This document shows positions 1-9,711 of a stretch of DNA of 64,000 nucleotides, piece by piece. The translations under genes and the position numbers were made by a program. The notes below the pieces were generated by a model. That model saw only the letters and a program-made list of their open reading frames with translations. It searched no databases and was not told the DNA's origin. Position 1 is the stretch's first letter. Each line of letters starts with the position of its first letter. Origin of the DNA: Sphingomonas ginsenosidimutans (lineage in GTDB: Bacteria; Pseudomonadota; Alphaproteobacteria; Sphingomonadales; Sphingomonadaceae). The stretch covers positions 310,001 to 374,000 of the forward strand of contig NZ_NWVD01000003.1 in NCBI RefSeq assembly GCF_002374835.1, written 5' to 3'.

Positions 1-129
1 GCCGCGGAGCGCGACTGGAACGACGGCGCGGCGCGCCAGCAGCTGCTCAAGCTGTTCGAGGTGGTCGGGCTGGAGGATCCGTGGGTGTCCGCACAGCGCC
101 GCAAGCTGTCCGCCATCCTGTTCGGATGA
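1..129 (+). CDS. C-terminal end of a thioredoxin/TPR co-chaperone (CnoX-like), partial
   Basis: The open frame runs in from the left edge and stops at TGA 127-129, leaving 42 residues. The tail pattern (RDWNDGAARQQLLKLF, then RRKLSAILFG) matches the end of YbbN/CnoX-type proteins, in which an N-terminal thioredoxin fold is followed by TPR-like helices. Those proteins hold clients for GroEL and form mixed disulfides under oxidative stress. The thioredoxin part lies outside the window, so the call rests on the tail and on the next gene, a LON substrate-binding domain protein that is a common neighbour in alphaproteobacteria. Ten bases separate the two genes. Confidence 0.6.
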   Translation, partial: AAERDWNDGAARQQLLKLFEVVGLEDPWVSAQRRKLSAILFG

Positions 130-139
130 GCGGCGCACG

Positions 140-763
140 ATGAGCAACGTGACGCGCCTGTCGATCTTCCCGCTGCCCGGGGCGCTGCTGTTCCCCGGAT
201 TGCACCTGCCGCTGCACATCTTCGAGCCGCGCTATCGCGCGATGGTATCCGACGCGATGGCGCGCGACCGGCGGATCGCGATGATCCAGCCGCGCCCCGA
301 CAGCACCGACCGCGATCGCCCCGCGTTGTTCGACGTCGGCTGCGTCGGGCGGATCGCCGAGGTGGAGGCGATGGACGACGGGCGCTACAATCTGATCCTG
401 GAAGGGCTGACGCTGTTTCGCGTAGGGCACGAGATCGACGTGACCACGCCGTTCCGGCAGGTCGAGGGCATATTGATGCCCGTCACCCCGGACGAGACGC
501 TGGCGCTGGGCGCGCGATCGTCGCTGGAGATGGAATCGCGCCGCTTCGCCGAGGCGCAGGGCTATGCCGTCGACTGGGACGCGGTCGGGCGGCTGGACGA
601 TACCAGCCTGGTCAACGGCATCGCGCAGATCGCCCCGTTCGATGTCGCCGCCAAACAGGCGTTGCTGGAGGCGCCGGGGATCGCCGCGCGTGCGGAATTG
701 CTGGTCCAGCTGATGCAGTTCTTCGGCCGCCACGATGGCGAGGACCGGGTGACGTTGCAGTGA
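140..763 (+). CDS. LON peptidase substrate-binding domain protein
   Basis: This 207-residue protein is about the size of stand-alone Lon N-terminal (LON/PUA-like) domain proteins. The N-terminus has the typical strand-turn pattern ([19 protein letters not shown], then HIFEPRYR), followed by a conserved GCVGRI segment and an L-x-L-x-G strand near residues 85-95. There is no AAA+ or Ser-Lys protease part, so it is not Lon itself. Its function is unproven; substrate or partner binding in protein quality control is inferred, which suits the CnoX-like gene upstream. It overlaps the following Trm112 gene by 4 bp (GTGA), suggesting translational coupling. Confidence 0.85.
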   Translation: MSNVTRLSIFPLPGALLFPGLHLPLHIFEPRYRAMVSDAMARDRRIAMIQPRPDSTDRDRPALFDVGCVGRIAEVEAMDDGRYNLILEGLTLFRVGHEIDVTTPFRQVEGILMPVTPDETLALGARSSLEMESRRFAEAQGYAVDWDAVGRLDDTSLVNGIAQIAPFDVAAKQALLEAPGIAARAELLVQLMQFFGRHDGEDRVTLQ

Positions 764-945
764 CCGCGCCTGCCGCGCCGATCGACCCGTGGCTGCTGGA
801 GCGGCTGGTCTGCCCCGCGACGCGCACCCCGTTGCGCTATGATGCGGCGCGCGGCGCACTGGTGTCGGACGCGGCGGGCGTCGCCTATCCGGTCCGCGAC
901 GGCGTGCCGGTACTGCTGGTCGAGGAGGCGCGGCCGCTGGAATAG
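760..945 (+). CDS. Trm112 family protein
   Basis: A 61-residue protein starting at GTG 760 inside the stop of the previous gene. It carries the Trm112 signature: [10 protein letters not shown] near the N-terminus, then a short hairpin and the C-terminal [12 protein letters not shown] motif. Eukaryotic Trm112 is a zinc-binding activator of methyltransferases. Bacterial versions are small and usually keep only part of the zinc site; here only one Cys of the usual first CxxC pair is visible. It is probably a methyltransferase partner or folding aid, but the partner cannot be named from this locus. Confidence 0.85.
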   Translation: MTAPAAPIDPWLLERLVCPATRTPLRYDAARGALVSDAAGVAYPVRDGVPVLLVEEARPLE

Positions 946-983
946 CGCGCGGTCCGGTAAAGCCGTCCGCGTGCTTCCGCCGG

Positions 984-1634
984 TCAGCTCACCAGCCGCG
1001 GATAGGCGGCGCGGAAGGCGGCGACTTTGGGCTTGTCCCAGCGGACGATGTAAGGATGCGCCGGGTTCCGCCGGAAGAAGTCCTGGTGATAGGCCTCCGC
1101 CGGGTAGAAGGTGCCGCCCTCGATCCGGGTCACGATCGGCGCGGCGAAGGCGTGCGCGCGGCCCAACTGGGCGATGTAGGCGGCGGCGACGGCGCGCTGC
1201 TGCGGCGATTGCGGGAAGATCGCGGAGCGATAGCTGGTGCCCTGGTCCGGTCCCTGCCGGTTCAGCTGCGTCGGATCGTGGGCGATCGAGAAATAGACGC
1301 GCAGCAGTGTCGCATAGCTGACGACGCGCGGATCGTAGACGACCCGCACCGCCTCGGCATGGCGGGTCGTCTCGCTGCTGACGTCGGCGTAGTTGGCGGT
1401 CGCGCGCGTGCCGCCGGCATAGCCGGACGTGACCGAGCGGACCCCCTTCAGCTGTTCGAACACCGCCTCCATGCCCCAGAAGCATCCGCCGGCCAGCACC
1501 GCCACCTGCGTGCCGGTGCCGGGCGGCACGTCCTGCGCCGCGGCGGGAAGGGGAACGGCGCGTTCGGCCTGCGCACTGCCGCAGGCGGCAAGCGAGAGCG
1601 TCGCGGCGACAGCGAGGGTGCGGAACATCGTCAT
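984..1634 (-). CDS. msrA: peptide-methionine (S)-S-oxide reductase, lipoprotein form
   Basis: 216 residues. The catalytic GCFWG motif is at residues 50-54 with Cys51, and the downstream signatures follow (GYAGG, then H-A-E-A-V-R-V, DPTQLNRQGPDQGTSYRSAIF, and FYPAEAYHQDF). MsrA reduces methionine-S-sulfoxide in proteins using thioredoxin-type electrons. The N-terminus is unusual: a hydrophobic signal followed by the lipobox LAAC with Cys18 predicts a lipid-anchored periplasmic enzyme instead of a cytosolic one. The gene is convergent with Trm112. Recycling reductant in the periplasm would need another protein not seen here. Confidence 0.95.
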   Translation of the reverse strand: MTMFRTLAVAATLSLAACGSAQAERAVPLPAAAQDVPPGTGTQVAVLAGGCFWGMEAVFEQLKGVRSVTSGYAGGTRATANYADVSSETTRHAEAVRVVYDPRVVSYATLLRVYFSIAHDPTQLNRQGPDQGTSYRSAIFPQSPQQRAVAAAYIAQLGRAHAFAAPIVTRIEGGTFYPAEAYHQDFFRRNPAHPYIVRWDKPKVAAFRAAYPRLVS

Positions 1635-1682
1635 CGCGCCGATATGGGGAGCGTGGTGGCGGCCCGCCAGTCTAGCCAGACG

Positions 1683-1832
1683 TCAGCGGACGGCGTGGAT
1701 CGCGGCGGGGGCGGGGGCGGGGGCGGTCGCGGCGTGCGCGTCGACCACGTGCACCGCACCCATGCCCAGCGTCCCGATCAGGAAGCCGCCGGCGAACTGC
1801 CATGCGAAGCTGGACTTGATGAAGCGGGTCAT
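1683..1832 (-). CDS. small membrane protein of unknown function
   Basis: A 49-residue protein beginning MTRFIKSSFAWQF at ATG 1832, with a GAAGAAAG ribosome-binding sequence upstream. The frame is open further upstream to 2006, but that extension is Arg-rich and unconvincing. One hydrophobic segment, roughly residues 11-28 (AGGFLIGTLGMGAVHVV), is followed by an Ala/Pro-rich tail, so a single-pass membrane or exported peptide is likely. No family was recognised. It lies between msrA and the aminotransferase gene on the same strand, with 214 bp of leader upstream. Confidence 0.5.
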   Translation of the reverse strand: MTRFIKSSFAWQFAGGFLIGTLGMGAVHVVDAHAATAPAPAPAAIHAVR

Positions 1833-2046
1833 ATGTCGTCTTTCTTCGTCTTTTCGGCCGTCTGTGCGGCGGGATCGAACCTGCGGCGATCGTTCGACGC
1901 GGGGCCGGCGGATCGTCCGTGGTCGTCTATGGCCGGGACGGGATGAACCGGGGCTGGAACGCTCGTTCATCCGGCGTTGATATAAGCGCGCTGCCGCCGA
2001 GCGCACAGCCCGGCGGCGGAAAGTCAGCGTTTCGAAATGCGTCGCG
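1833..2046. other. intergenic gap without a recognised gene
   Basis: This 214-bp stretch lies upstream of the small membrane protein and downstream of the aminotransferase stop. Read on the minus strand it contains an AT-rich TTATAT element near 1977-1984 that could be a -10 box, but no convincing -35 partner was found. No hairpin with a U-tract was seen. Confidence 0.3.
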
Positions 2047-3297
<1,251 letters not shown>

Positions 3298-5109
3298 TCA
3301 TTGTGCAACCGCGAGCACGGCGGGCATCAGCCCGCGCACCGCATTGCCGAGGTGGAAACCGCCCGCCAGAGCCGCGACGGTGACGTCACCTTCCACCGCC
3401 GCGCCGCTGTCGAGCAACTGCGCGCGCAGCACGCCCGGCAGCAGATGGGGGCCACGCGGCGTCACCAGCACGCCGTCGCGCGGGACGAACAGCGAGGTGA
3501 AGCTGCCCTCCGTCACATGGCCGCGGTCGTCGACGAACAGCACCTCGTCCGCTCCGCACGCACGGCGCGCGGCGTCGTAGAAGGCGCGGTCGCTGGTCTT
3601 GTGCCGCAGCCGCAGGTCGCGCGGCGGGACGGGCAGCGGCGCCACCGCGACGCGCAGCGGCCCTTCGGGCGGCATGGGCATCGGCGCGACCTCGATCGCG
3701 ATCGCGCCCGATCGCGCGAGCAGCAGGCGGATGCGCATCGCGTCGCGCAGCCGGAAGGTCGCGGCCTGAAGTTCGTTGCGCGCGGCGTGGCGATCGAAGG
3801 TGAAGCCCAGCGTCGCGGCGCTCGTGCGCATCCGTTCCAGATGCCGTTCGATCAGCACGATGCCCTCCATCGGATCGAACGCCATCGTCTCGATCAGATC
3901 GAACGCCGGGCACGCGCCCGCCAGGAACGCGCCCTTGGCCAGCGCCTCGTCCCATTCGGCGTCGGCGCGCGAATCGGCGACGATCCCGCCGCCCAGCCCG
4001 ATCGTCGCGTGATCCGCCCCGTCGGCGACCGTCAGCGTGCGGATCGCGACGTTGAACATCGCACCCTGCGCGCCGCGGTCGATCCGGCCGATCGCGCCGG
4101 TATAGGCGCCGCGCGGCGAACCGCGCTCCAGCCCGGCGATCGCCTGCATCGCGCGCACCTTCGGGGCGCCGGTGATCGACCCGCACGGGAACAGCGCGGC
4201 CAGCACGTCCAGCGCATCGCGACCCGGCGCCAGATCGGCGGTGACCGTCGACGTCATCTGGTGGACGGTCGGATAGTGTTCGACCGCGAACAGGTCGGGC
4301 ACCGCGACGCTGCCCGCGACCGCGACGCGCGCCAAGTCGTTGCGCATCAGATCGACGATCATCAGGTTTTCGGCGCGCTGCTTGGCACTGGCGGCCAGCG
4401 CGGCGGCGGCGTGCGCGTCCGCGGCGGGATCGGCATGGCGGCGCGTGGTCCCCTTCATCGGGCGGCAGGTGAGCCGCCCGCGATCGAGCGCGACGAACAA
4501 TTCGGGGGAGAAGGACAGCAACGTCTGGCGCCCCGTCGCGACCACCGCGCCCCAGCCCGCGCCGGCGGCCGGCCGCAGCCGGGCGTAGAGCGCGAGCGGA
4601 TCGCCCGCGAAGGCCGCCCGCGCGCGGAACGTCAGGTTGACCTGATACAGGTCGCCCGCCGCGATCAGTTCCTGTGCGCGGTCGAACATCGCGCGATAGG
4701 CCGCGTAGGACGGCTCCGGCACCGGCGGGTCGATGATCGCGCCCGCCGGATCGGGCAGCCATGCGGGAACGTCGTCGACCGCCTGCCACCCGTCGAACAG
4801 CGCGAACCACGCCAGCGGGGCGGGCGACGGCTGGATCGGTCCCGCTGCCGGCTCGAACGCGGCGCCCGCCTCGTACGACAGGAACCCCGCGGCATCGAGC
4901 GTGCCGTCCGCGGTCGCGGCGCGCACCGCCGCCATGACGTCGCGCACCTCCGGCGCGCTCCACGCCTCCAGCACGCGCACGGGCCGGGTGTAGAGCCGCG
5001 CCGCCGCGCCGCCGGGGCGGGCATCGTCGAGGAGGATGAAGGGGTCGCGGGGTGACGTCACCGGGCGGTGATGCCCGTGCGGCCGCGCCACGGCAAGCGG
5101 CGTTGCCAC
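3298..5109 (-). CDS. pabB: aminodeoxychorismate synthase component I fused to 4-amino-4-deoxychorismate lyase (PabB-PabC)
   Basis: About 600 residues in two parts. The first ~380 residues are a chorismate-utilising synthase: QVNLTFRARAAF, RPMKGTTRRH, then ENLMIVDLMRNDLARV, and the CGSITGAPK loop. The remaining ~215 residues are a PLP class IV lyase: LIETMAFDP, then LRLRHKTSDR with a candidate PLP lysine, FVDDRGHVTEGS, and the C-terminal LLPGVLR. Together they turn chorismate plus ammonia into p-aminobenzoate for folate synthesis. The glutaminase PabA is not in the window. Start is uncertain: GTG 5109 opens the frame, but GTG 5061 (protein beginning VTSPRDPF) fits family length better; neither has a strong Shine-Dalgarno. 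It diverges from the S9 peptidase gene. Confidence 0.93.
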   Translation of the reverse strand: MATPLAVARPHGHHRPVTSPRDPFILLDDARPGGAAARLYTRPVRVLEAWSAPEVRDVMAAVRAATADGTLDAAGFLSYEAGAAFEPAAGPIQPSPAPLAWFALFDGWQAVDDVPAWLPDPAGAIIDPPVPEPSYAAYRAMFDRAQELIAAGDLYQVNLTFRARAAFAGDPLALYARLRPAAGAGWGAVVATGRQTLLSFSPELFVALDRGRLTCRPMKGTTRRHADPAADAHAAAALAASAKQRAENLMIVDLMRNDLARVAVAGSVAVPDLFAVEHYPTVHQMTSTVTADLAPGRDALDVLAALFPCGSITGAPKVRAMQAIAGLERGSPRGAYTGAIGRIDRGAQGAMFNVAIRTLTVADGADHATIGLGGGIVADSRADAEWDEALAKGAFLAGACPAFDLIETMAFDPMEGIVLIERHLERMRTSAATLGFTFDRHAARNELQAATFRLRDAMRIRLLLARSGAIAIEVAPMPMPPEGPLRVAVAPLPVPPRDLRLRHKTSDRAFYDAARRACGADEVLFVDDRGHVTEGSFTSLFVPRDGVLVTPRGPHLLPGVLRAQLLDSGAAVEGDVTVAALAGGFHLGNAVRGLMPAVLAVAQ

Positions 5110-5159
5110 CGTGATGGCAGGGGGTTAGCGTCGGCCAACGCATGAGACCAGGAGACCGG

Positions 5160-7118
5160 ATGTCCCGTTACACGTTGCTCGCCATTCCCGCGCTGGTCGC
5201 CGCGCCCGCGATCGCGCAGGTCGCGGCGCCGGCGGTGCCGGTGCCCGCCGCAATCACCGCCGACGGCGTGCCGCCGATCCCGGCGGCGCTGGCCGACCGC
5301 ACGCGCCCGTATCTGGAGGCACGATCGGCGGGCGTGGTGGACTGGAACCCGCGCGACCGGTCGCTGCTGATCGCCACCCGCTTCGCCAATGTCGCGCAGC
5401 TCCACACCGTCGCCGCGCCGCTGGCGATGCGCCGCCAGATCACGTTCGAGGCCGATCGCGTGTCGTCGGCACGCTATTCGCCGTCGGGCGACGTGCTGGT
5501 GGTGGAAAAGGACAGCGGCGGGGGCGAATTCTACCAGCTCTACACGCTCAACGGCGGGCAACTGACGCTGCTGACCGACGGGAAGAGCCGCAACCAGTTC
5601 GGCGCGTTCAGCCATGACGGCCGGCTGGTCGGCTATTCCTCCACGCGCCGCAACGGCGCGGACGGCGACCTGTACGTGATGGACCCGCGCGACCCGAAGA
5701 GCGACCGGATGGTCGCGCAGGTGACCGGCGGCGGCTGGAGCATCGTCGATTTCGCGCCCGGCGGCGGCCATGCGCTGGTCGCGCAATATCGCTCGGTGCA
5801 GCAATCCACGCTCTACGACCTGGACCTGGCGACCGGGACGCTGCGTGCGATCACCGATCCCAAGGCGGCGGTGGCATGGAGCGGTGCGCATTATGCGCCC
5901 GACGGCACCTTGTGGGTCATCGGCGACCAGGGATCGGACGTCGCGCGGCTGGGCACGCTCGACCCGGCGACCGGGCGGTTCACGCCGGTGGCGGGCGATC
6001 CGCGCTGGGACGTCGAGGATATGGAGATCGCGCCCGATGGCCGGTTCCTGGTCTTCGTCGTCAACGAAGCGGGCGCCAGCCGGGTGAAGGGCATGGACCT
6101 GGCGACGCGCGCGGTGCGCCCCGTCACCGGGCTGCCCGACGGCGTGGCATCGGGGGTGCGGATCGCGCCGTGGGGGACGATCGCGGTGACGGTCAGCGGC
6201 GCGGCGACCCCGGGCGACGTCTTCGCGATCGACCCCGCCACGCTGGCGGTGACGCGCTGGACCGAAAGCGAGACCGGCGGGCTGGACCCGGCGCGCAACC
6301 CCGCGCCCGAACTGGTGACGGTGAAGAGCTTCGACGGGACGGCGGTGTCGGGCTTCCTCTATCGCCCAGATCCCGCGCGCTTTCCGGGCAAGCGCCCGCT
6401 GATCGTCAGCATCCATGGCGGGCCGGAGGGGCAGAGCCGCCCCGGTTTCCAGGGCGCGTCCAATTACTACACCAACGAACTGGGCGTCGCGCGCTTCTAT
6501 CCCAACGTCCGCGGCTCGACCGGGTTCGGCAAGCGCTTCGTTGCGGCGGACAACGGGCCGTTCAAACGCGAGGATTCGGTCAGGGACATCGGCGCCTTCC
6601 TCGACGCGCTGGCAAGGGATCCCGCGATCGACGCCGACCGGATCGGCGTGGAGGGCGGCAGCTATGGCGGATATATGTGCTATGCCTCAGCGATCCGCTA
6701 CGGCGCGCGGCTGAAGGGCGCGCTGTGCACGGTGGCGATCTCGAACTTCGTGACCTTCCTGGAAAATACCCAGGCCTATCGCCGCGACCTGCGCCGTGTC
6801 GAATATGGCGATGAGCGCGATCCGCAGCAGCGCGCGAAGCTGCTGGCGATCTCGCCGATGACGCGGGTGGTCGAATTGCGCGTGCCGCTGATGGTCGTTA
6901 CCGGCGCCAACGATCCGCGTGTGCCCAAGAGCGAGGCGGACCAGATGGTCGCCGCGGTGCGCGCCAACGGCGGCAGCGCGTGGCACGTCGTCGCCGCGGA
7001 CGAAGGCCACGGCTATGCCAAGAAGGCCAATCGCGATTACGCCTATTGGGCGGGACTGACCTTCTGGCAGGGCAAGCTGCTGGCGCCTCCGCCGGCCGCG
7101 GCGGGAGGCGCCAAGTGA
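5160..7118 (+). CDS. secreted S9 family prolyl-oligopeptidase-type serine peptidase
   Basis: 652 residues from ATG 5160, chosen over the in-frame ATG 5142 because AGGAGA lies just ahead of it. A cleavable signal peptide (about residues 1-20, ending AIAQ) predicts periplasmic export. A seven-bladed beta-propeller region (residues ~40-370, with repeated WD-like strands) precedes an alpha/beta-hydrolase domain. The catalytic triad is visible: Ser501 in GGSYGGY, Asp585 in GANDPRVP, His617 in DEGHGY. Such dipeptidyl/acylaminoacyl-peptidase-like enzymes trim short peptides; specificity cannot be read here. The stop overlaps the MBL gene start by 4 bp. Confidence 0.9.
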   Translation: MSRYTLLAIPALVAAPAIAQVAAPAVPVPAAITADGVPPIPAALADRTRPYLEARSAGVVDWNPRDRSLLIATRFANVAQLHTVAAPLAMRRQITFEADRVSSARYSPSGDVLVVEKDSGGGEFYQLYTLNGGQLTLLTDGKSRNQFGAFSHDGRLVGYSSTRRNGADGDLYVMDPRDPKSDRMVAQVTGGGWSIVDFAPGGGHALVAQYRSVQQSTLYDLDLATGTLRAITDPKAAVAWSGAHYAPDGTLWVIGDQGSDVARLGTLDPATGRFTPVAGDPRWDVEDMEIAPDGRFLVFVVNEAGASRVKGMDLATRAVRPVTGLPDGVASGVRIAPWGTIAVTVSGAATPGDVFAIDPATLAVTRWTESETGGLDPARNPAPELVTVKSFDGTAVSGFLYRPDPARFPGKRPLIVSIHGGPEGQSRPGFQGASNYYTNELGVARFYPNVRGSTGFGKRFVAADNGPFKREDSVRDIGAFLDALARDPAIDADRIGVEGGSYGGYMCYASAIRYGARLKGALCTVAISNFVTFLENTQAYRRDLRRVEYGDERDPQQRAKLLAISPMTRVVELRVPLMVVTGANDPRVPKSEADQMVAAVRANGGSAWHVVAADEGHGYAKKANRDYAYWAGLTFWQGKLLAPPPAAAGGAK

Positions 7119-7777
7119 CCGCCACCGCGCCGCTGCGCGCCGCGATCGTGCCGGTCACCCCGATCGAGCAGAATTGCACGCTGATCTGGTGCACCGCGAC
7201 GATGAAGGCCGCGGTGATCGATCCAGGCGGCGACCTGCCGAAGATCCACGCGGCGATCGCGCAGGCCGGGGTCACGGTGGAAAAGGTGCTGCTGACCCAC
7301 GGCCATATCGACCATGCCGGGGAGGCCAAGCCGCTGGCCGAGGCGCTGGGCGTGCCGATCGAGGGCCCGCACGAGGACGACCGCTTCTGGCTGGCGCGGC
7401 TGGCCGACGACGGGCGCAACTGGGGCATCACCGGCGTGCCGTTCGAACCGGATCGCTGGCTGGCCGACGGCGATACGGTGACGGTCGGCGACCTGACGCT
7501 GGACGTCTACCACACGCCCGGCCACACCGCCGGGCACGTGATCTTCCACCACGTACCCTCGAAGTTCGCGCAGGTCGGCGACGTGCTGTTCCAGGGATCG
7601 GTGGGGCGCACCGACCTGCCGCAGGGCAATCACAAGCAGCTGATCGAATCGATCGTGACGAAGCTGTGGCCGCTGGGCGACGACACCGCGTTCATCCCCG
7701 GCCATGGCCGCCCCAGCACCTTCGCGCACGAACGCGCGCACAACATGTTCGTCAGCGACCGCGCGCTGTCCGCCTAG
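7115..7777 (+). CDS. MBL-fold metallo-hydrolase (glyoxalase II-like)
   Basis: 220 residues beginning at GTG 7115 within the stop of the peptidase gene, with GGAGG 7 bp upstream. The metallo-beta-lactamase metal site is complete: THGHIDHAGE (HxHxDH), the HTPGHTAGH His, the GDVLFQGSVGRTD Asp, and the terminal PGHGRPS His. This matches the YcbL/GloB-type subgroup, small hydrolases that act on thioesters such as S-lactoylglutathione. There is no C-terminal glyoxalase II substrate domain. Likely a cytosolic housekeeping or detoxifying hydrolase translated together with the peptidase. Confidence 0.9.
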   Translation: MTATAPLRAAIVPVTPIEQNCTLIWCTATMKAAVIDPGGDLPKIHAAIAQAGVTVEKVLLTHGHIDHAGEAKPLAEALGVPIEGPHEDDRFWLARLADDGRNWGITGVPFEPDRWLADGDTVTVGDLTLDVYHTPGHTAGHVIFHHVPSKFAQVGDVLFQGSVGRTDLPQGNHKQLIESIVTKLWPLGDDTAFIPGHGRPSTFAHERAHNMFVSDRALSA

Positions 7778-7796
7778 CCCCCGACGCCCCGGCGCG

Positions 7797-8249
7797 TCAG
7801 GCCGATGGCCCGTCGGTGGCGGGGGCCAGCGGGACCGGCGCCGGGCGCGCGCCGTCGGTATAGGCGATCGCGAGCGCCCAGCCGGCCAGCGCCGCCAGTA
7901 GCACCCATGTCCCCAGCGCGCCGACCGCACGCAGCGGATTGGGGGCGGGGCGGGTCATCCCCAGCCCGTGCGCGATTCGCACCGCGACGAACGCGCCGCC
8001 CAGCCCCCACAGCCACGACGGCGAGCCGCCCGCCAGCTCGATCCCGGCGATCAGGATCAGCGCGAATGGCGCATATTCGATGAAATTGGCGTGCGCGCGT
8101 TGCAGCGCGAACAGCCGTTCGTCGCCGCCGTCGCCCAGCATCACCTTGCCGCGCATCCGCCCCGGCACGATTCGCATCGCCAGCCACAGGTTGACCACGG
8201 CACAGGCCGCGGCGATCGTCAGCGTCACCGGAAGCACCAGCGTCTTCAC
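7797..8249 (-). CDS. MAPEG family membrane protein
   Basis: 150 residues with about four hydrophobic helices and the family marker around residues 45-65: LQRAHANFIEYAPFALI. The start is GTG 8249, preceded by a strong GGGGAGGG; the frame is open far upstream but that part is low-complexity Arg-rich sequence. MAPEG proteins are membrane-associated glutathione S-transferase/peroxidase-like enzymes in eukaryotes; bacterial ones are mostly uncharacterised. The gene is convergent with the MBL hydrolase, with 19 bp between stops. Confidence 0.88.
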   Translation of the reverse strand: MKTLVLPVTLTIAAACAVVNLWLAMRIVPGRMRGKVMLGDGGDERLFALQRAHANFIEYAPFALILIAGIELAGGSPSWLWGLGGAFVAVRIAHGLGMTRPAPNPLRAVGALGTWVLLAALAGWALAIAYTDGARPAPVPLAPATDGPSA

Positions 8250-8302
8250 CCCTCCCCAAGGCGCACGGGCGCCGCGGGCAAGGTGCCATCGCCCGACGCG
8301 GC

Positions 8303-8330
8303 TTGCAACGTCGCGGAATTTCGCTATAGG
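8303..8330 (+). promoter_or_regulatory. candidate housekeeping promoter for rpmF-plsX-fabH
   Basis: TTGCAA at 8303-8308 and TATAGG at 8325-8330 are 16 bp apart, a good fit to a sigma-70-type promoter in high-GC alphaproteobacteria. It lies about 125 bp upstream of rpmF and points towards it. Position and spacing are read directly; activity is inferred. Confidence 0.5.
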
Positions 8331-8455
8331 CGCGGGGCTTCGCGATGCGAGCCGATGCCCGGCTGCCTGCCGCGGCTGGCCATCGCGCCGGTCGCTGCGG
8401 GCGTTGTGTGCCGGCTGGCCGTGTATGGAAACATTAGACAGATCAAGGTGCCGCG

Positions 8456-8635
8456 ATGGCCGTCCCCAAGCGAAAGACTTCTCCCTCCCGCCGTGGCATG
8501 CGCCGCGCGCACGACGCGCTGTCGGTCGAGGCGTTCCAGGAATGCCCGAACTGCGGCGAGCTGAAGCGTCCGCACAACCTGTGCACCGCCTGCGGCCATT
8601 ATAACGGCCGTGAGGTAGTCGCGGTCGACGCCTGA
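8456..8635 (+). CDS. rpmF: 50S ribosomal protein L32
   Basis: A 59-residue protein beginning [17 protein letters not shown], the standard L32 opening, followed by a zinc-ribbon with CPNCGE and [12 protein letters not shown]. The length is typical. L32 sits near the peptide exit side of the large ribosomal subunit. The rpmF-plsX-fabH order is widely conserved in bacteria and links ribosome and fatty-acid synthesis. Both Cys pairs are kept, so this is the zinc-bound (C+) form. Confidence 0.97.
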   Translation: MAVPKRKTSPSRRGMRRAHDALSVEAFQECPNCGELKRPHNLCTACGHYNGREVVAVDA

Positions 8636-8676
8636 TCCACGGGCGCGACACGACCTTACAGGAGCCCGCCTCAGCT

Positions 8677-9711
8677 ATGTCCGACAGATCCCGGATCGCC
8701 GTCGATGCGATGGGCGGCGACGAAGGGCTGGCGGTGATGCTGGCGGGTGTCGCGCGGGCGCGCCGCGACTTTGACGACATCAGCTTCCTGCTGGTGGGCG
8801 ACGAGGAGGCGATTCGCGCCGGGCTGGCCAACCACCCGAACCTGTCGCAGCATTCCGAGATCGTCCACGCCCCCGATGTGATCGCGGGCGACGAAAAGCC
8901 CAGCCAGGCGATCCGCCGCGCGCGGACGACGTCGATGGGGATCGCGATCGACTGCGTGAAGCAGGGGCGCGCCGCCGCTGCGGTGTCCGCGGGCAATACC
9001 GGCGCGCTGATGTCGATGGCCAAGCTGTCGCTGCGCACGATGCCGGGGATCGACCGGCCGGCACTCGCCGCGCTGCTGCCGACGCTCGGCGACAATGACG
9101 TCGTGGTGCTCGATCTGGGCGCCAACACCGAATGCGACGCGCGCAACCTGGTGCAGTTCGCGGTGATGGGCGCGGCCTATGCGCGCACGACGCTGGACCT
9201 GTCGGCGCCGCGCGTCGCGCTGCTCAACATCGGCAGCGAGGACCAGAAGGGCACCGGCGAGATCCGCGATGCCGCGCAGCAATTGCGCGACGCGACCCAT
9301 CTGCCGATGCGCTTCGCCGGCTTCGTCGAGGGCGACCGCCTGTCGCGCGGCGAACATGACGTGATCGTCTGCGACGGCTTCTCGGGCAATATCGCGCTCA
9401 AGACCGCGGAGGGCACCGCGCGCTTCGTCGCCGACCTGCTCAAGCGCGCGTTCCGCAGTTCGGTGCGCTCGAAGCTCGGCTTCCTGATCTCGCGCCCGGC
9501 GACCGAATTGCTGCGCGATCACCTCGATCCCAACAACCACAATGGCGCGGTCTTCCTCGGCCTCAACGGGCTGGTGGTGAAGAGCCACGGCAGCGCCAAC
9601 GAGCGCGGCGTGGCGACCGCGATCGGCAATGCCGCCAAGATGGTGAAGGCGGACCTGACCCGCCGCATCATCGAAGACCTGGGCAATTTCGAAGCGAAAG
9701 CAGCGGCATGA
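8677..9711 (+). CDS. plsX: phosphate acyltransferase PlsX
   Basis: 344 residues. The N-terminal [11 protein letters not shown] motif, the [10 protein letters not shown] loop and the [16 protein letters not shown] segment are diagnostic. PlsX converts acyl-ACP plus phosphate to acyl-phosphate, the donor used by PlsY to begin phospholipid synthesis; it works as a peripheral membrane enzyme. A clear ACAGGAG ribosome-binding site precedes ATG 8677. It lies 41 bp after rpmF and overlaps fabH by 4 bp (ATGA), a classic coupled pair. Confidence 0.97.
   Translation: MSDRSRIAVDAMGGDEGLAVMLAGVARARRDFDDISFLLVGDEEAIRAGLANHPNLSQHSEIVHAPDVIAGDEKPSQAIRRARTTSMGIAIDCVKQGRAAAAVSAGNTGALMSMAKLSLRTMPGIDRPALAALLPTLGDNDVVVLDLGANTECDARNLVQFAVMGAAYARTTLDLSAPRVALLNIGSEDQKGTGEIRDAAQQLRDATHLPMRFAGFVEGDRLSRGEHDVIVCDGFSGNIALKTAEGTARFVADLLKRAFRSSVRSKLGFLISRPATELLRDHLDPNNHNGAVFLGLNGLVVKSHGSANERGVATAIGNAAKMVKADLTRRIIEDLGNFEAKAAA

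Noticed and set aside
1861..1895. A T-arm-like GATCGAACCTGCG sequence
   Set aside because: No acceptor stem, D-arm or anticodon arm can be drawn around it.
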